From Calliopsis andreniformis (Eukaryota > Arthropoda > Insecta > Hymenoptera > Andrenidae): 64,000 bases of DNA. The translations under genes and the position numbers were made by a program. The notes beneath the pieces were generated by a model. That model was given only the letters and a program-made list of their open reading frames with translations. It was not told the origin of the DNA and ran no database searches. Location of the stretch: NCBI RefSeq assembly GCF_051401765.1, contig NW_027480463.1, positions 2,232,001 to 2,296,000 on the forward strand, in the 5' to 3' direction. Positions 62,392-64,000 of the stretch are shown piece by piece. Within the stretch, counting starts at the first letter, position 1; every line of letters begins with the position of its first letter.

Positions 62392-64000
62392 CGTCAATCC
62401 TCAATCCTCAATCCTCAATCCCCAATCCTCAATCCTCAATCGACAATCTTCAATCCTCAATACTCAATCTTCAATCCTCAATCCTCTGTCCTCAATCCTC
62501 ATTCTTCAAGCCTCAATACCGAATCCTCAATCTTAAATCCTCAATCCTCAATTCGCAATCCTCAATCCTCAATCCTCAGGCCTCAAGTATCAATACTCAA
62601 CCCTCAGTCCTCGTCCTCAATCCACGACCTACAATCCTCAATCCTCAATCTTCATTCATCAATATTCAACCTTCAATCCTCAATCCTCAATACTCAATCC
62701 TCAATCCTCAATCCTCAATGTTCAATCCTCAATACCCGATCCTCAGGCTTCAATCCTCAACCCTCGATCCTCAATCCTCAGTCCTCAACCCTCAACCCTC
62801 AGTCTTCAAACCTCAATCCTGAATCCACAATCCTGAATCCTCAATCTTCAGCACTCAGTCCTCAACAATCAGTGGTCCATCCTCAGTCCTCAATAGAATA
62901 TCATGATTTCACAGTTTTCAAGTCTCAGTACTCAACATGCAATCTTCAAATCTCTATCCTCAAACAGTAATTCTCATCACTCAACCCTCAACACTCAGTC
63001 CCCAATCCTCAATATTCAAGCCTCAATCCTCAATCCTCAATCCTCAATCCTCAACCTTCAATCCTCAATACTGAATCTTCTATCCTCAATCCCCAACCCT
63101 CAATCCTCAATTCGCAATCCTCAATCCTCAATCCTCAATCCTCAATGTTCAATCCTCAACAGACAATCCTCAATCTTCAATCCTCAATCCTCAATCCTCA
63201 ATCCTCAATTCTCAATCCTCAATCCTCAATCCTCAGTCCTCTCTCCTCAAACCTAAATCCTGAGTCCTCAATCCTGAATCCTCAAGCTTCAGCCCTCAGT
63301 CCTCAACAATCAGTTGTCAATCCTCAATCCTCAATAGAATATCATCAATTCACAGCTTTCAATACTCAATACTCAATCTGGAATCTTCAAATCTCTATCC
63401 ACAAACGTCAATTCTCATCATTCAACCCTCAACACTCAGTCCCCAATCCTGAATATTCAATTGTCAATCCTCAATCCTCAATCCACAATCCTCAACCTTC
63501 AATCCTCAATACTCAATCTTCGATCCTCAATCCTTAATACTCAATCCTCAATTCTCAATCCTCGATCGTCAATCTTCAATCCTCAATACTCAATCTTCAA
63601 TCCTCAATCCCCAATCCTCAATCCTCAATCCTCATTCTTCAATCCTCAATACCCAATCCTCAACCTTCAACCCTCAATCCTCAATCCTGAATTCTCAATC
63701 CTCAATCCTCAGTCCTCAGTCCTCAAACCTCAATCCTCAACCCTCAGCCCTCATCCTCAATCCTCAATCCTCAATCCTCAATTCTCAATCCTCAATCCTC
63801 AATACTCAATCTTGAATACTCAATGCTCAGTCCTCAAATTTCAATTCTGAATCCTCAATCCGGAACCCTCAATCTTCAGCCCTCAGTCTTCAACAATAGG
63901 TTGTTAATCCTCAATCCTCAATAGAATATACTCAATTCACAGCTCTCAATACTCAATACTCAGACTGCAATCTTCAAATCTCTATCCACAAACATCAACT
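62392..64000 (+). repeat. C block, copy 2, remainder (runs off the window)
   Basis: Follows 55.61-57.22 kb at an offset of 6,782 bp (5,777 plus 1,005). Island cores are at 62896, 63337 and 63924. A visible difference is CTGGAATC near 63,380 against CTGCAATC near 56,598. The match is still continuing at the last base. Confidence 0.87.

Larger units (their letters stand above)
1..64000 (+). repeat. Heptanucleotide satellite array, unit CCTCAAT, filling the window
   Basis: Seen directly: nearly every stretch parses into 7-nt units of TCAATCC or a one- or two-base variant, always in the same orientation. Common variants are TCAATCT, TCAATAC, TCAATCA, TCAATCG, TCAATGC, TCATTCT, TGAATCC, ACAATCC and GCAATCC. 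The canonical unit has three C, two A, two T and no G, so the plus strand is almost G-free. I found no inverted segment and no unrelated insertion. Non-coding status is supported by all three plus frames giving the same degenerate heptapeptide and by regular TGA stops in all minus frames. Inference: satellite DNA of eukaryotic heterochromatin. The array has no visible end in the window, so its full length is unknown. Confidence 0.97.
35558..64000 (+). repeat. Right higher-order-repeat domain
   Basis: Islands here are type I only, mostly TAGAATATCA, with TAGAATATAC and TAGAATATCC subclasses; about 35 are present. Leaders often contain the HindIII site AAGCTT (for example at 35,690, 36,305, 37,527 and 41,855, then near 44.75, 46.15, 50.60, 53.49, 54.21, 55.13, 56.50, 59.99, 60.90, 61.91 and 63.28 kb). 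The motif TTCAATCCTCAACAGCC is also confined to this half in my reading. The base heptamer is the same as on the left, so the two halves are sister higher-order families of one satellite. Confidence 0.75.

Noticed and set aside
1..64000. CRISPR array
   Set aside because: Repeats are contiguous 7-mers with no fixed 25-40 bp repeat alternating with unique spacers, and no cas-like gene is present.
1..64000. Telomere repeat tract
   Set aside because: The G strand unit ATTGAGG matches no telomere motif I know, the tract is highly variant and layered, and no chromosome end is visible. A subtelomeric position remains possible.
1..64000. Bacterial heptamer repeats (as in filamentous cyanobacteria) as the origin
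   Set aside because: Those arrays are short and intergenic as far as I know; 64 kb without a gene and with multi-kb higher-order units fits eukaryotic satellite better. Not strictly excluded from sequence alone.
1..64000. Intrinsic terminators, promoters or tRNA genes on either strand
   Set aside because: The G-poor plus strand cannot form G:C hairpins, no T-tracts follow stems, and no cloverleaf or A/B-box pair was recognisable. TATA-like ATATTC strings are just TCAATAT heptamer variants.

Overview
The whole window is one continuous, gene-free tandem repeat. Its base unit is the heptanucleotide CCTCAAT (plus strand; ATTGAGG on the other), running head to tail from base 1 to base 64,000 and reaching both window edges. 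I found no credible protein gene, tRNA, rRNA, transposon, CRISPR array, promoter or terminator. Every long plus-strand reading frame is a by-product of the heptamer: 7 bp does not divide by 3, so all three frames read the same heptapeptide (NPQSSIL, permuted) and contain no stop. The minus strand has a TGA in each frame every 21 bp. A satellite block this long, with large higher-order repeats and no genes, suggests eukaryotic heterochromatin (pericentromeric, subtelomeric or an interstitial knob). I cannot name the organism. A bacterium with heptamer repeats, such as the short tandem repeats of filamentous cyanobacteria, is a much weaker alternative because of the size.

Three levels of structure lie on top of the heptamer. 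(1) Variant heptamers: a TCAAT core is kept while the two bases after it vary (CC, CT, AC, CA, CG, GC). (2) Recurring diverged modules. The clearest is a 140-bp 'island' of 20 diverged but in-register heptamers, recognised by GAATATC; I count about 75, in a common type I and a left-domain-only type II. A second module carries a 6-nt unit, TCGTCC, which slips the register by one base. A third carries GCAATAC and TCTATCC. (3) Near-identical segmental duplications from about 1.0 to 8.7 kb, tandem or nested, plus a block repeated about 21.95 kb away.

Layout. Left domain, 1 to about 35,557: islands with AGGGAATATC, AAAGAATATC or TAGAATATCC. It holds a 4.9-kb tandem duplication (3.43-8.33 / 8.33-13.21 kb), a 3,233-bp tandem duplication (14.10-17.33 / 17.33-20.56 kb), a block at 22.1-28.4 kb repeating 0.3-6.5 kb, and 1,249-bp units ending at 33.67 kb. 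Right domain, about 35,558 to 64,000: TAGAATATCA-type islands, usually preceded by a HindIII site (AAGCTT) that I did not see in the left domain. It holds a nested set of a 4,296-bp unit (three copies plus a fragment) inside an 8,745-bp period, then a C block present twice, the second copy carrying its own 1,005-bp duplication.

Duplicate copies differ at only a few bases, so the array is being homogenised now or was very recently, by unequal exchange, conversion or replication slippage. Segment boundaries were read by eye from where copies stop matching and should be taken as good to about 10-20 bp.
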